Shown piece by piece: positions 50,432 through 60,614 of a stretch of DNA of 64,000 bases. The stretch covers positions 7,626,001 to 7,690,000 of the forward strand of contig NC_067203.1 in assembly GCF_026262505.1 (NCBI RefSeq). Direction: 5' to 3'. This stretch comes from Trichomonas vaginalis G3 (taxonomy: Eukaryota; Parabasalia; Trichomonadida; Trichomonadidae). How positions within the stretch are numbered: position 1 is the first letter of the stretch; every line of letters begins with the position of its first letter. The translations under genes and the position numbers were made by a program. The notes under the pieces are model-generated. The model saw only the letters and a program-made list of their open reading frames with translations. It did no database searches and had not been told where the DNA came from.

Positions 50432-53400
50432 TTAAATAAATGGCATACAACCATTTTCACAACATACAGCTTTAGTGTGTGCTCCTGTTAATGCATTCTT
50501 ACCGATTGTTAAGCGAGTCATTGACCCGTTTTTAAGTTGTAAATTAATATTCTGACCATCAAATATCACTTTATCATTTATTATATCCAAATATTTTTTA
50601 GGTGTTAATTGCTTATTTTGTCTTAAACTAACACCCTTCATTTTTTGTGCAATCTTTTTAAAATCACTCCCATCAATTGAACCGTTGAATGATGTATAAC
50701 ATTTAGGACATAACGCCACCATGTTATCACCTTGTTTCTCAATTGCTAAACCCATTAACTTCTTCTCATGTGCTTTTTCTTCAGCTTTATTCTTTAATTT
50801 AGGTTTAAATTTCTCATCAAAACAGAAGAAAATCAAATGGTGCGAATTTGAAAATGTTTTTATCATAAAATTGTTTATCGGTAACAATTGCTTGAAATGC
50901 TTGAGTGTTAGGAAGATTTGGGTCGCCAGCGATTGCCCAATAAGATGAATCAGTATCACCTTCAATGAAATGAAAACGATTAAGATTCATGCATTTATAC
51001 ATAAAATCATAAATGAAAACCAAATACCAGTATTTAGCATTATCTAAAGTGAAGAATGCCTCTTGTAAACATGTATCACATCTATAAAATCTATCTTTAA
51101 GCATCCCTTGATATGTATCTTCACCTATTTCTCTTATGTTTTTAAACTTATTTGACATACATGCAACGCGTGACTTCTGTGCATTCATTATTTTAGTCTT
51201 TGCGTAATTTTGTGTATTCATTGCATCGTAACCATATGATCCATTAAGCGAAATCTTACAAAATAAACTTTTTCCTTTATTTCCTTCTAATTCAGCCTTT
51301 TGTCTTTCGTTCATAAATTCGTTCGCAAATTCATTAAAACAAGTGTTTTTCGTAAATGTTAAAATTGATTGAATATCATCGATGATAAAATGAAATCTGT
51401 CTATTAGATACCAAAGATAATAAGAAGAAAATGGTTGATATTGGTTGTGTGTTGATGCTAATTGAGTTAATTTCCTCTGTTTCTGGTCAACTGGTAGATT
51501 GTTTGATTTCATGTAATTATACATAAAACTGCCAATTGTTTTTTCATCTGTGATAATATCTAAGTTTCTTATTATCGGTAAAAAGTTTATGTAATCATTA
51601 ATGTATTTTTCATCAATGTGACCCTTTACTTCAGCCACGAATAAAGTATTTTTCTTCTTAATTATTCCCAATGCTTTTGCTTTCTTTGTTGCTGTATCAC
51701 AAATGATAACACCATTCAATCTTCCTGCATATACATTTTATGGTCAGTATATTGAATGAAATCATGAGGATTAGATGAAAATGATGAAGGATATAATGAA
51801 TTAAAATCAACACCAACGAAATGAGTCATGATGTTGGTGGTGTCCTCATTTGATACAGTTTTAGTTTCTGGATTATATGAAAGTTTATTAATGTGCGTGA
51901 TTCCTTTAAGATTTACTCTATGTTGAACATTTGATAAACCACCAGTAATTCCATTACGGAGAATGTGATAAGCTTCAACTGAATCTAAAGTCATTGGTAA
52001 ATTATTTTTTAATGCATAATTTCTTAAATTGATTCTTAAACGTTGAACATCTTCATCTTTATTTGATTTCACGACATTGCAATAACAACACATTAACTGA
52101 CAATTTTCTTTAGTATGTGGTTTTTCATTATCGATTCTATCCAATGTTGGTTTATTTGCATATGTAAACGCTTTACCACACATTTTGCATTTAGATGAAA
52201 GGATTAAATCGTGATAGTATTGAAAATCATCCATTGAAACATTATTTTTAGTATCCCTTTCTGCTTTTTCATCTTGTTTCTTATATGATTCAATTTTATA
52301 TTTCCAATACTTTTTCGTTAATTCAAAACTTGATTCTATCTCTTCCTCAGGATATTTTTCATTAGGATTAAAGTCTTTATATGCTAAAGCGTAACGAATC
52401 ATTGAAGCATTCGATGATAAAGAAAGATTATGAAGCATATCAATTTTATAAACAAATGTTTCTTCAATAATTTTATCAATTGGGTCAATCATAATTTCAA
52501 CATCTTTATTGCAATAATGAATAAAATATTCTAATCTATTCTTAAAGTTTTTAGCATCATTGAGATATATTTGATAATCACTATCTGATATAGTTTCTTG
52601 GGTTAATGCTGAATAAAATGAATCTTTCGTGAATTATATAATTCTTCTTCGTAATTCTCCCATGTGATGAATTGATAAGGGAAAAAGGATTTAACACGTG
52701 ATTTATTGTTTCCGAAATCTTGAGTGAATTGGTCTAATGTCCCACCCGCTATATAATTTCTGATGTCAATAAATCTCAATTCATATGGAGCGTTTGTTTT
52801 CTTTACAATGACTTGCTTAAATTGAGAAGAAGAACCCAGCATTGATTTTATTTTCCATTTTGCAGTGTTTAAATCACGAAGAATTAAATTTAAATCAAAC
52901 TTTCCCGAATTAAAACCTATGATATTCACTTTATTAAATTCCTCATCTAGAAGTTCTTTAAATGCTTCCTTCTGTTTTTCATTTAATGTATGGGACAAAG
53001 TCCCCGCCGTTTGGTCTGAAAGACCTTCAGGACTCAAAGAGTCCGTTTGCGACTTCATTAATTCTTCATATTGTTCAATATTTGATTTAGCAACTAATGA
53101 ACAGGTTGAAAATAAAAACTCAATCCAATCAGAAATAAAAGAATCACTCGAAGTTAAGCAAAAATTCCTCGTATATGTTTTATCGTTTAATTTAACCGTT
53201 GATGATACCATGAATGGTTTTAAGTAAGCGTTCAAAGTTGCACACTCAGAAAGTTGTAATTCTTCTTTAGTCTCTAATGTTTCGAAGTCAAAAGTAATAT
53301 AATATCTTGTCGGTTGATAATATTCCTGCAAATTATGAGCTAATAACCACTGATATATCTTCTGTTTCGTAATATGTGGTGCATATGGTTGCTGTGTCTT

Positions 53401-53922
53401 TTGCAACTGAACGTCTTGAATTAATCTTCCATTATTTTCTTTACATTTCTCACAATGCTTTAAAAATCTTCTTTGGTTTTTCCTTTCTGGATCATCACGG
53501 ATAGAATAAACTTCTTCTTTACAATATGGACAAACTCTATAGCCGGTGAGTGCTTCAACGTCTGTTATTCTGTCAGCGTGAAGTTTTCCACATGGACTCT
53601 GTGTTAATAAAATATTTACTGTTTCAAATTCTGGATCTATCATTATTGAATCCACTAATGGAAAGTCTACCTTATTTATGTCCACGTCTTCTGGTTGAGG
53701 ATCACAATAATAGAAATCAATATTAACATTTAACATTCTCGCTAATCTCTCACTTTCTGATGAAATGCCAAACCCTTCATATGAATCTATTGCTTCATTT
53801 AAATAACTTCTACGAGTTTTAGGATTAACACCATCAGGAATGTTATAGAAGCGTTTAAATAACCTTCTACCTTCTGCTCTAATTTGATTATCATTCATTT
53901 TAGCGGTTCCGTTTTTGTTCAT
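50432..53922 (-). pseudogene. Polinton DNA polymerase B region with embedded HNH-like domain (broken)
   Basis: Product type: family B, protein-primed-type polymerase that replicates the element. Visible parts include a Cys-rich zinc region (CPYCKEEVYS and HCEKC), exonuclease motifs (YITFDFETLE and NIIGFNSGKFDLNL), polymerase motif A (VGVDFNSLYPSSF), and later KISLNGSYGYDAMN (motif B) and EGDTDSSYWA (motif C). Between exonuclease and motif A lies CKMCGKAF, TLDRIDN and NCQLMCCYCNVVKS, the pattern of an HNH nuclease. The gene region is broken in about three places. Confidence 0.85.
52992..53044. other. Three consecutive mini-hairpins inside the PolB region
   Basis: GGGAC-AAA-GTCCC (52992-53004), GGTCT-GAA-AGACC (53013-53025) and GGACTC-AAA-GAGTCC (53030-53044). 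All stems are perfect with 3-base loops, of the same type as at 44188-44215. They encode a Ser/Thr/Gly-rich stretch, apparently a tolerated loop of the protein. Confidence 0.65.
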
Positions 53923-53971
53923 TTATGTAAGAATAAAAAATTAAAAAATAAATAAAAATAAAGTTTATTTT

Positions 53972-55081
53972 TTAAAGCCCATAAAATGAATTAAGAACAC
54001 ATAAATTTTTATCATCTGCGACGTGACGAATACATTTTAATTTACTCAAGAATGCGTACCCTGATACATTAAATCTAATTCCTGTCTTATTTAATTTCAC
54101 AGCTTTGAAAAGGAATGTATGAATAGCTATAAAATGATGAGAAGATGTTTTATGGGTTGCTTCCATTTTTTCTGAAATAAATGAATAAATATAATGTTTA
54201 TAAGTTTTCATATCTTTTATATTCTTAATAACGAATGGTATAGACCTTTCAACCTCGTCTTCCTTCGGTGCTGTTCTTTCATATGAAATATTATTAGTAT
54301 CTTCAACAATGAAACCACAATCACACAAAATTTTATATGTTCCAATGGTTTCTTTTGATATTTTATCTAATAAATCAAAAACTTTATCAACACCTGTGCA
54401 TTTATTTAAATAATAATTTGTGTAAATATCATGATCTTCTTTCTTAATCGTATTAGTTGCATATGTCACATTTTTAAGAGCTTTTTTGAATTTCTCAGAA
54501 TCGAGAGGGGGTGAAAGTAAGATACAAGGGTATTTTTCATTATCAATAAATTGTAACTTATGTTTACGAATAAATTTAGTACCTTCTTCTGAAAGTGTTT
54601 CATCTATTTCGCCATCTAATAAATTTTGTGTTGATTCTGAGACATAATTTTTATATCTTTCTTCATGAGATTTCTGAACTGCTGATTCTGAAGCTGGGAT
54701 ATTCATTAAACCCTCTACTTCATTTTCATTATATTTTTCAACTTCTCTTAATTCCTTAATTTTTTCATCTATTTCATCTCTTATTTTTTCCAGTTTTTCA
54801 ATTTCATTGTATTCATCATCATCTTTAATCCGTTCTTCATAATATTCAGGGAAAACATCAGGTTCTTTAGGTTTTTCTTCTTCAGATGTGGGATATAAGA
54901 AATTTATAACATCATCTTTATTCATTTTTCCATCATAATCTAAATCATTTAATAACTCGGCAAATTTTTGACAATTTCTTAAATAATATTTACTAACTTC
55001 ATAACACATCTCATCTAATATATCCTTTATTTCCTCGTTTGTGAATCCTAATTTTTTAACGTTGTTAGTTTTGACGCTCAT
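53972..55081 (-). CDS. Unrecognised Polinton protein upstream of PolB (369 aa)
   Basis: An open ORF. Residues ~1-60 are helical with an EF-hand-like DLDYDGKMNKDDV stretch (probably incidental). Residues ~85-120 form a coiled coil (DEIDEKIKELREVEKY). The C-terminal ~100 residues are compact and end CIRHVADDKNLCVLNSFYGL. It is the first minus-strand gene from the right TIR, directly before PolB, 50 bases away. It may act with the polymerase, for instance as a terminal-protein-like or protease-like partner, but no motif proves either. Confidence 0.5.
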   Translation of the reverse strand: MSVKTNNVKKLGFTNEEIKDILDEMCYEVSKYYLRNCQKFAELLNDLDYDGKMNKDDVINFLYPTSEEEKPKEPDVFPEYYEERIKDDDEYNEIEKLEKIRDEIDEKIKELREVEKYNENEVEGLMNIPASESAVQKSHEERYKNYVSESTQNLLDGEIDETLSEEGTKFIRKHKLQFIDNEKYPCILLSPPLDSEKFKKALKNVTYATNTIKKEDHDIYTNYYLNKCTGVDKVFDLLDKISKETIGTYKILCDCGFIVEDTNNISYERTAPKEDEVERSIPFVIKNIKDMKTYKHYIYSFISEKMEATHKTSSHHFIAIHTFLFKAVKLNKTGIRFNVSGYAFLSKLKCIRHVADDKNLCVLNSFYGL

Positions 55082-55114
55082 TTCATACGAATTAAAAATA
55101 AATTATTCAAAAAT

Positions 55115-55553
55115 GTAAGACATAATTTTTAAAGTTTATTTTTAAAAAATTTTTTTATTTCATTATGGTAGTGAATCTTTCATTCATGAAAATAATTATT
55201 TCTAATTTCTTTTACTCGTTTATGAGGTCTTTGATTATGACTCCATTGATTCCATTCAGGATTTAAACAATGTTTAATTAATCGCGGAATATCTGACATC
55301 ATCTATATATAGCTTCTTTTATAAAAGATAAAAAATAAATTATTTTAAAATTAATGTTAATTTTTTAATGCGTTTAGTATATAATATTTATTACTAATTT
55401 ATTTAATAATGTCGCGCTTTCTTACGAATTCATGACTTAAAAAACGTAAGAAAAAATTTTTATATCATCTATATATAGAAGATGTGAAAATATACCTTCA
55501 TCTATATATAGACGTAACAAAAAAAGTCACACAACCCTTCCTATCCTACTACT
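55115..55553. repeat. Right terminal inverted repeat of the Polinton
   Basis: Inverted match to the left end. It includes the start of the TIR-linked ORF and the outer CTATATATAG motifs, and is shorter overall than the left repeat. Followed by the ATTTTT duplication at 55554-55559. Confidence 0.8.
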
Positions 55554-55874
55554 ATTTTTCGAGCAAGTCGAGGCTTTTTTACCATCTTATTTTTGAAAAA
55601 TTTACGAAAAATTATATCTGAAAAAACGCTTCATTTTGATATCTTACAATGATAAAATACCAATGTTGCTGGGATATAATAGCTACACCTGGACATCTAC
55701 TACATTAATGCGTATGACAGGTAAAGTTGATTTCAAAAGTATAGCCTGGAAAGATTACAATAAATCAACGATAATTCAAAAAAATTTCTTATAAGTTAAC
55801 ATAATAAAAATTTAATTTTTATATTGCTTGTATTATACTTAAGTATATAATATATTTAAATCTTAGAATGAAAA

Positions 55875-56002
55875 TTCGGGACGCCCTAGCTATTCAATTT
55901 TCCCTTAGGACGCCCATAAACCTCTCAAAAATGTGATGTAAATATCACAATTTTGAGAAATTTACACTAGGACGCCTTAGGACGCCAACACCCTTTTTTA
56001 CC
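55875..56002. repeat. Right TIR of the MULE, four GGACGCC boxes
   Basis: The boxes lie 16, 26, 88 and 117 bases from the tip (55980, 55970, 55908, 55879), against 15, 25, 85 and 115 on the left. The stretch 55560-55874 between the Polinton flank and this TIR is gene-free MULE DNA. Confidence 0.8.
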
Positions 56003-56135
56003 TAAATCTTTGTGAGAATTTAAAAGAGATTTTGCTTATTTATGAGAAATATATTCTAATCACTGGTCATAGTTTGTGGCTGTATGGTTATTACTTGATT
56101 TTTATTTGATTGGAAGTTTTGAAATTTTTTAAAAA

Positions 56136-57062
56136 ATGGAAAAAAAAGCGCATATCTTAGTTATGACATTTAATTTGGCAGCATCAGATGTACCACTTGA
56201 TGCATTTTCATTCCTTCCAAAGGGTTATGATATGTATATTCTCGGTTTTCAAGAAGTTGGCCCATTTATTCCATTAGCTTGTGATGCCAAGCAAAATGCA
56301 CTTTCACAGATATTAGAAACGAAATTTGAAAAGGAATACTTTATAATGACCAATATGACAATGCTTGGTCTCAAGTTATTTATTGCAGTAAAGAAAGAAC
56401 ATGAAAAATATGTATGGGCAAACAATGAATACTTCATCCCTACCGGTGCTGATGGTGCCTATGGTAATAAAGGTGCTGTAGCAGTATCTATAAATTATGA
56501 TCAAACGAAAATTCTTTTTATTTGTGCTCATTTTGCAGCTCATGAGAAAGCAATCCTAGATAGAAACAGAAATTATTCGGATATAATGACAAAAATCATA
56601 TCATACTCTGGTTGCGACCCAAGAGAAATGCATAATTTTATTTTCTTCTTTGGAGACTTAAATTACCGTATAGATTTGTCATACGATGATGCCAAAAGGC
56701 TATCAATGGCTGGTATGTACCCGAATTTGATTTTATATGATCAATTACAAAGAGAAAGAACTTCAATTCATGTTTTTAGCGGATTTAGCGAAGAAGAGAT
56801 CACATTTCCACCAACATATAAGTTTGATAAGGATTCTATGCTATATGATACATCAAAGAAGGAAAGAGTTCCATCATATTGCGATCGAATCTTATTCTTT
56901 GCAAATAGTCGAAAAACTTTAACTGTTAACAGTTATACGTCATACATGGATGTTATGTTTTCTGATCATCGACCAGTTGTAGCTGATTTCACGTTTGATC
57001 TTGTAGATAAACTTGAAGTTCAGAAATCAACTGAAAAATCAAGTCGAGTATGCAGAATATGA
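56136..57062 (+). CDS. Inositol polyphosphate 5-phosphatase (308 aa)
   Basis: It removes the 5-phosphate from inositol phosphates or phosphoinositides, so it shapes membrane signalling and trafficking. The catalytic domain fills the protein: TFNLAAS (metal-binding Asn13), FQEVGP (Glu40), NKGAVAVS (111-118), FGDLNYRID (172-180), PSYCDRILF (246-254) and FSDHRPVVADF (275-285). These are the standard motifs of the family, all intact. No membrane, SH2, RhoGAP or CaaX signal is seen. The C-terminus ends SSRVCRI, so the enzyme is a minimal cytosolic type. It starts 134 bases after the MULE end, and no good Inr is visible before the ATG. Substrate preference cannot be read from sequence. Confidence 0.92.
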   Translation: MEKKAHILVMTFNLAASDVPLDAFSFLPKGYDMYILGFQEVGPFIPLACDAKQNALSQILETKFEKEYFIMTNMTMLGLKLFIAVKKEHEKYVWANNEYFIPTGADGAYGNKGAVAVSINYDQTKILFICAHFAAHEKAILDRNRNYSDIMTKIISYSGCDPREMHNFIFFFGDLNYRIDLSYDDAKRLSMAGMYPNLILYDQLQRERTSIHVFSGFSEEEITFPPTYKFDKDSMLYDTSKKERVPSYCDRILFFANSRKTLTVNSYTSYMDVMFSDHRPVVADFTFDLVDKLEVQKSTEKSSRVCRI

Positions 57063-57502
57063 GTCTTTATTATCTCTATATCATTGTTTTGTAATAAATT
57101 TCATTTTTTGATTTTCTAGTTTTGTAATTATTTAGTTCAAATTCATATGTATGATTAACATATTAAAACTATAAAGAAATATGATATTTATTTTTGTGAA
57201 ATAAGCTTTGAATAATTAAGAAGATTTGAATATAGTCGTTTTCCACACTGAAAATAAATGTGAATTAAGTGTAAATTCACGATTCTATTTTTTAAAAGAA
57301 AAGACCTCACAATTATATTTTAAAGTGTATATTCATCAATTGATCGCAAACAATGAATTTCTCTTTAATTGGATTCTTAAAGTGTGGTGTAACCAAAAGA
57401 TGCTACTCCCTGCAGGCTAGAAATGGCGAAGGTAAACTTTGGTTCTCAAATTTTAGAAAAATTTAATTCAATATAAGAGCCAATACTGGAAGTTTGTGGG
57501 TT
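57063..57502. other. Gene-free stretch after the phosphatase gene
   Basis: AT-rich 3' flank with poly-A and poly-T tracts. A 64-codon ORF at 57226-57420 has no convincing features. Nothing else recognised. Confidence 0.55.
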
Positions 57503-57595
57503 GGGGGCTTAGTTCAATGGGAGAATAAGTTCAAAATCACTTAAATAAATTTATGTGATAATTAAAAGAGCTAGGTTCGATTCCTAGAGTCCCCA
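57503..57595 (+). tRNA. tRNA-like sequence with an aberrant anticodon arm
   Basis: The acceptor GGGGGCT pairs with AGTCCCC (seven pairs, one G-T) followed by A. The D arm GTTC-AATGGGA-GAAT and the T arm CTAGG-TTCGATT-CCTAG are regular. A T-run follows directly (TTTTTTCTTTTTTTT), as at Pol III terminators. The middle is about 20 nt too long and lacks a normal anticodon loop. Instead ATCAC-T-TAAAT pairs with ATTTA-T-GTGAT to give an extended hairpin. It may be a tRNA gene with an unusual intron or a tRNA-derived RNA. An amino acid cannot be assigned. Confidence 0.45.
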
Positions 57596-57732
57596 TTTTT
57601 TCTTTTTTTTCAAATAATTTTCATAATTCAATTTTTATGACTTATTTTAGAATACGAGTGAAAGCCTAGAATCCATAGCTTAAGCTAAATATTTTATTAT
57701 TGGGAGATCTTTACATATAGTTGATCCAGAAG

Positions 57733-58985
57733 TGTAATAAACAGAAATTCATCAAAAGTGACAGCTCTCAATTTTTTGACATTTGTAAATTCTAAATTGA
57801 ATGAGAAAAATGAAATAATACTAAGCATAATACAATATTCTAGATTTAATTATAATTAGGAAAAAGTTAGTTTTGAGAGTACTTTTCGTAGGCATATAGG
57901 ATGAAATCTTCTGAAAAATAATATCACATAAACTCATATTATTTTCTAATATATAACTATTTTATATAAAAATCAAATTCAATGATCTTAAAAGCGAAGG
58001 ATAAACCTCAAAATTTACGAATATAATGAGTGGGAATATAATGCTTATCTATCATAAAACCATATGAAATATCAATTTTTGCTTTACGCCTAATTTTTGA
58101 CGACAATTAGCAAAAAATGTTAAATGTTAACACTCAGTCCATTTGAATATGAAAAATAAAATTGACTTTGATTAAATGTTTTTATTTATCATGCAATTCT
58201 TCTTGCGACCAAAGATTTGAATAAAAGTTCAAAAAATAAGATAGCTTAAAAAATAATATACGGTAGTGTTTACTAATAGATGAATAGTATATAAATTCTA
58301 TTAAAATGGATTTGATCCAAAAAATATATAAAATTTGATCATAAATAAAATCGTTTTAAATTACTTCTTCATTTAAATTATAACAATTATTTTTGGTTTT
58401 ATATTTTTTTGGATCAAATCCATTTTAATAGAATTTATATACTATTCATCTATTAGTAAACACTACCGTATATTATTTTTTAAGCTATCTTATTTTTTGA
58501 ACTTTTATTCAAATCTTTGGTCGCAAGAAGAATTGCATGATAAATAAAAACATTTAATCAAAGTCAATTTTATTTTTCATATTCAAATGGACTGAGTGTT
58601 AACATTTAACATTTTTTGCTAATTGTCGTCAAAAATTAGGCGTAAAGCAAAAATTGATATTTCATATGGTTTTATGATAGATAAGCATTATATTCCCACT
58701 CATTATATTCGTAAATTTTGAGGGTTATCCTTCGCTTTTAAGATCATTGAATTTGATTTTTATATAAAATAGTTATATATTAGAAAATAATATGAGTTTA
58801 TGTGATATTATTTTTCAGAAGATTTTGTGTTCTTCTTCAAAATTTTATTTTTTATTAAAAAGAATCTTTACAAAATATACATTTACTTTAATTAATATTT
58901 AAAAACGTGCTCTATCAAAAGTTCCAAAAATTCAATATTTTAGCTTTTCTGAGGTGTCACTTTTGATGAATTTCTGTTTACAACA
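57733..58985. mobile_element. Ginger-like foldback element, copy 3 (1.25 kb)
   Basis: Flanked by the direct duplication GAAG (57729-57732 and 58986-58989). Ends TGTAATAAACAG and CTGTTTACAACA. Two arms of about 610 bp meet near 58360-58400 and include the GCGACCAAAGATTTGAATAA and ATATACGGTAGTGTTTACTA blocks also present in copy 2. No coding capacity. The two tips differ in the inner repeat (ACAGCTCTC versus ACACCTCAG), so the arms are not simple copies of each other. Confidence 0.8.
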
Positions 58986-59165
58986 GAAGCATGTTCATAG
59001 GAGTCGAAGACCTTCAATAACTTTAATTTGATGGAATTACATGATAAAATCTGCTTTTAATTTCTTGTATTTTTATAGATGCCCATTTTTATTCATATGT
59101 CAATTTACTTTGCTACAAAATAAAATTGTTCGCCGAGCTGAAAATCCTCTAAAAAGTGACAAAAT

Positions 59166-60614
59166 ATGGTGCTTCAAGATCTCGGTGAAAAGATCCTTGC
59201 TGGTCTTAGCAACCTTGGCAAGGCAAGCAAGGTTGATGATGAATTCGTCAAACAATATGCAAAGGATATGACAAACGCATTGAAAGCAGCTGATGTTTCT
59301 GGTCCAATTGTTCTTCAGTTTTTCAAGCAGCTCATATCAATCAAAGTATCAGACCTTCCACCCGGTGTTTCAATCAAAAAGCATATCGAGCGTGAGACAC
59401 TCAGATTACTTGTAGATTTAGTTGATCCTAAAGTTGATGCCTACAAACCAACAAAAGGAAAGCCAAACGTTTATATGTTCGTTGGTCTTCAAGGCTCCGG
59501 TAAAACCACAACATGTACAAAGCTCGGTCTCTATTACAAGAAGCGTGGTTTCAAAGTCGGACTTGTTGGTGCAGATACGTTCAGAGCTGGTGCCCGTGAG
59601 CAGCTTATGCAAAATGCTCAGAGCGTTGGCCTTCCATACTACGTAGATCTTGTAAATATCGATCCAATCAGCGTTGCCATCTCTGGCGTCGAAAAATTCA
59701 AGCGTGAGCGTTACGATATGATTATTGTCGATACTTCTGGTAAGCATGCCCAAGAAAATGCTCTTTTCCAGGAAATGCAAGAAATGCAAGACGCTATCAA
59801 CCCAGATGAAATTATTTTCGTCCTCGATGCCAACATTGGTCAATCGGCATTTGACCAAGCAACAGCTTTCTCAAAGGCAGTTGATATTGGCTCAATTATC
59901 ATGACAAAGCTCGATTCCGGTACAAAGGGCGGTGGTGCCATCTCTGCAGTTGCTGCTACTAAGTGTCCAATCGCTTTCTACGGTACAGGAGAAGAAATGG
60001 ATCAACTTGAAATTTTTGATCCGAATTCCTTCATCGCCAACATCCTTGGCTATGCAGATCCGAAGGCTTTGATGCATAAGCTCGAAGTTGTTGACATGGA
60101 TAAGCAAGCAGAGCTCGCCCAGAGAATTATGAAAGGCCAATACGGTTTCCGCGAAATGTACGAGCAATATAAGACCATCCTCGATATGGGTGATATTACA
60201 GGCATTATTAATGCCGTTGGTATGAAGTCCTTGCTTCCAAAAGGCTTTAGTAATGATGATATGACGTCAACACTTAAGAAATACTTAGTTATTATTGATT
60301 CAATGAGCGACAAAGAGATGGATGACCCATCTTTGTTCAAAGAGAAAAACAGAATCGTTAGAATTAGTCGCGGAACAGGTATGAAGACAGAAATGATAGA
60401 AATGGTCATCAAGGAGCAAAAGAACTTCGCACAGGCATTCAAAGCTTTCAGTAAGAACAAGATGTTCTCGAATATGTTACAAAATTCTGGAAAGATGAGC
60501 CAAAACGAGATGATGCAGGCTGCTCAACAAATGGCTAAGAACATCAACCCAGGACTTGCCAAACAATTAAAGAGTGGCAACTTTGGCAACTTATTGAAAG
60601 GATTGAAGTTCTAA
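59166..60614 (+). CDS. SRP54: Signal recognition particle 54-kDa GTPase
   Basis: Binds signal sequences on ribosomes together with SRP RNA and docks to the SRP receptor at the ER. N domain ~1-90 (MVLQDLGEKILAGL). G domain ~95-300 with G1 GLQGSGKTTT (107-116), DTFRAGAREQL (137-147), G3 DTSGKH (189-194), G4 TKLD (247-250) and the GGGA closing motif. Methionine-rich M domain ~325-482, with the SRP RNA-binding stretch near RIVRISRGTGM, ending GNFGNLLKGLKF. Length 482 matches eukaryotic SRP54. The frame is intact, and codon use is clearly more GC-rich than in neighbouring ORFs, as in highly expressed genes. The start follows family convention; no strong Inr is visible within 30 bases. Confidence 0.97.
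   Translation: MVLQDLGEKILAGLSNLGKASKVDDEFVKQYAKDMTNALKAADVSGPIVLQFFKQLISIKVSDLPPGVSIKKHIERETLRLLVDLVDPKVDAYKPTKGKPNVYMFVGLQGSGKTTTCTKLGLYYKKRGFKVGLVGADTFRAGAREQLMQNAQSVGLPYYVDLVNIDPISVAISGVEKFKRERYDMIIVDTSGKHAQENALFQEMQEMQDAINPDEIIFVLDANIGQSAFDQATAFSKAVDIGSIIMTKLDSGTKGGGAISAVAATKCPIAFYGTGEEMDQLEIFDPNSFIANILGYADPKALMHKLEVVDMDKQAELAQRIMKGQYGFREMYEQYKTILDMGDITGIINAVGMKSLLPKGFSNDDMTSTLKKYLVIIDSMSDKEMDDPSLFKEKNRIVRISRGTGMKTEMIEMVIKEQKNFAQAFKAFSKNKMFSNMLQNSGKMSQNEMMQAAQQMAKNINPGLAKQLKSGNFGNLLKGLKF

Larger units (their letters stand above)
35745..55553. mobile_element. Maverick/Polinton, 19.8 kb, inserted in the MULE
   Basis: The ends AGTAGTAGGATAGGAAGGG and its inverse are flanked by the 6-bp duplication ATTTTT (35739-35744 and 55554-55559), the size usual for Polintons. 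It carries the family's hallmark set: PolB, rve integrase, packaging ATPase, double-jelly-roll capsid. It also carries a KilA-N protein, a primase-helicase, a tail-fibre-like protein and several small ORFs. Left-half genes are mainly on +, right-half genes mainly on -. Ends and flanks are crisp and many ORFs are open, so it is probably young. It is nevertheless a broken copy, with roughly ten breaks spread over its larger genes. Confidence 0.92.
30861..56002. mobile_element. Mutator-like element (MULE) with a Polinton inside
   Basis: The flanks carry the same 10-bp sequence TAAATCTTTG (30851-30860 and 56003-56012). The ends are inverted repeats of about 120 bp, each with four GGCGTCC boxes at matching distances from the tip. 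Between them lie a full-length MULE transposase, a small second ORF, a third ORF, and the 19.8-kb Polinton (35745-55553) with its own 6-bp duplication. Without the Polinton and one duplication copy the MULE is about 5.33 kb. Two of its three ORFs carry a frameshift; the transposase is open. Confidence 0.85.

Noticed and set aside
57226-57420. 64-codon ORF after the phosphatase gene
   Set aside because: No promoter motif, no recognisable content, and a length expected by chance.
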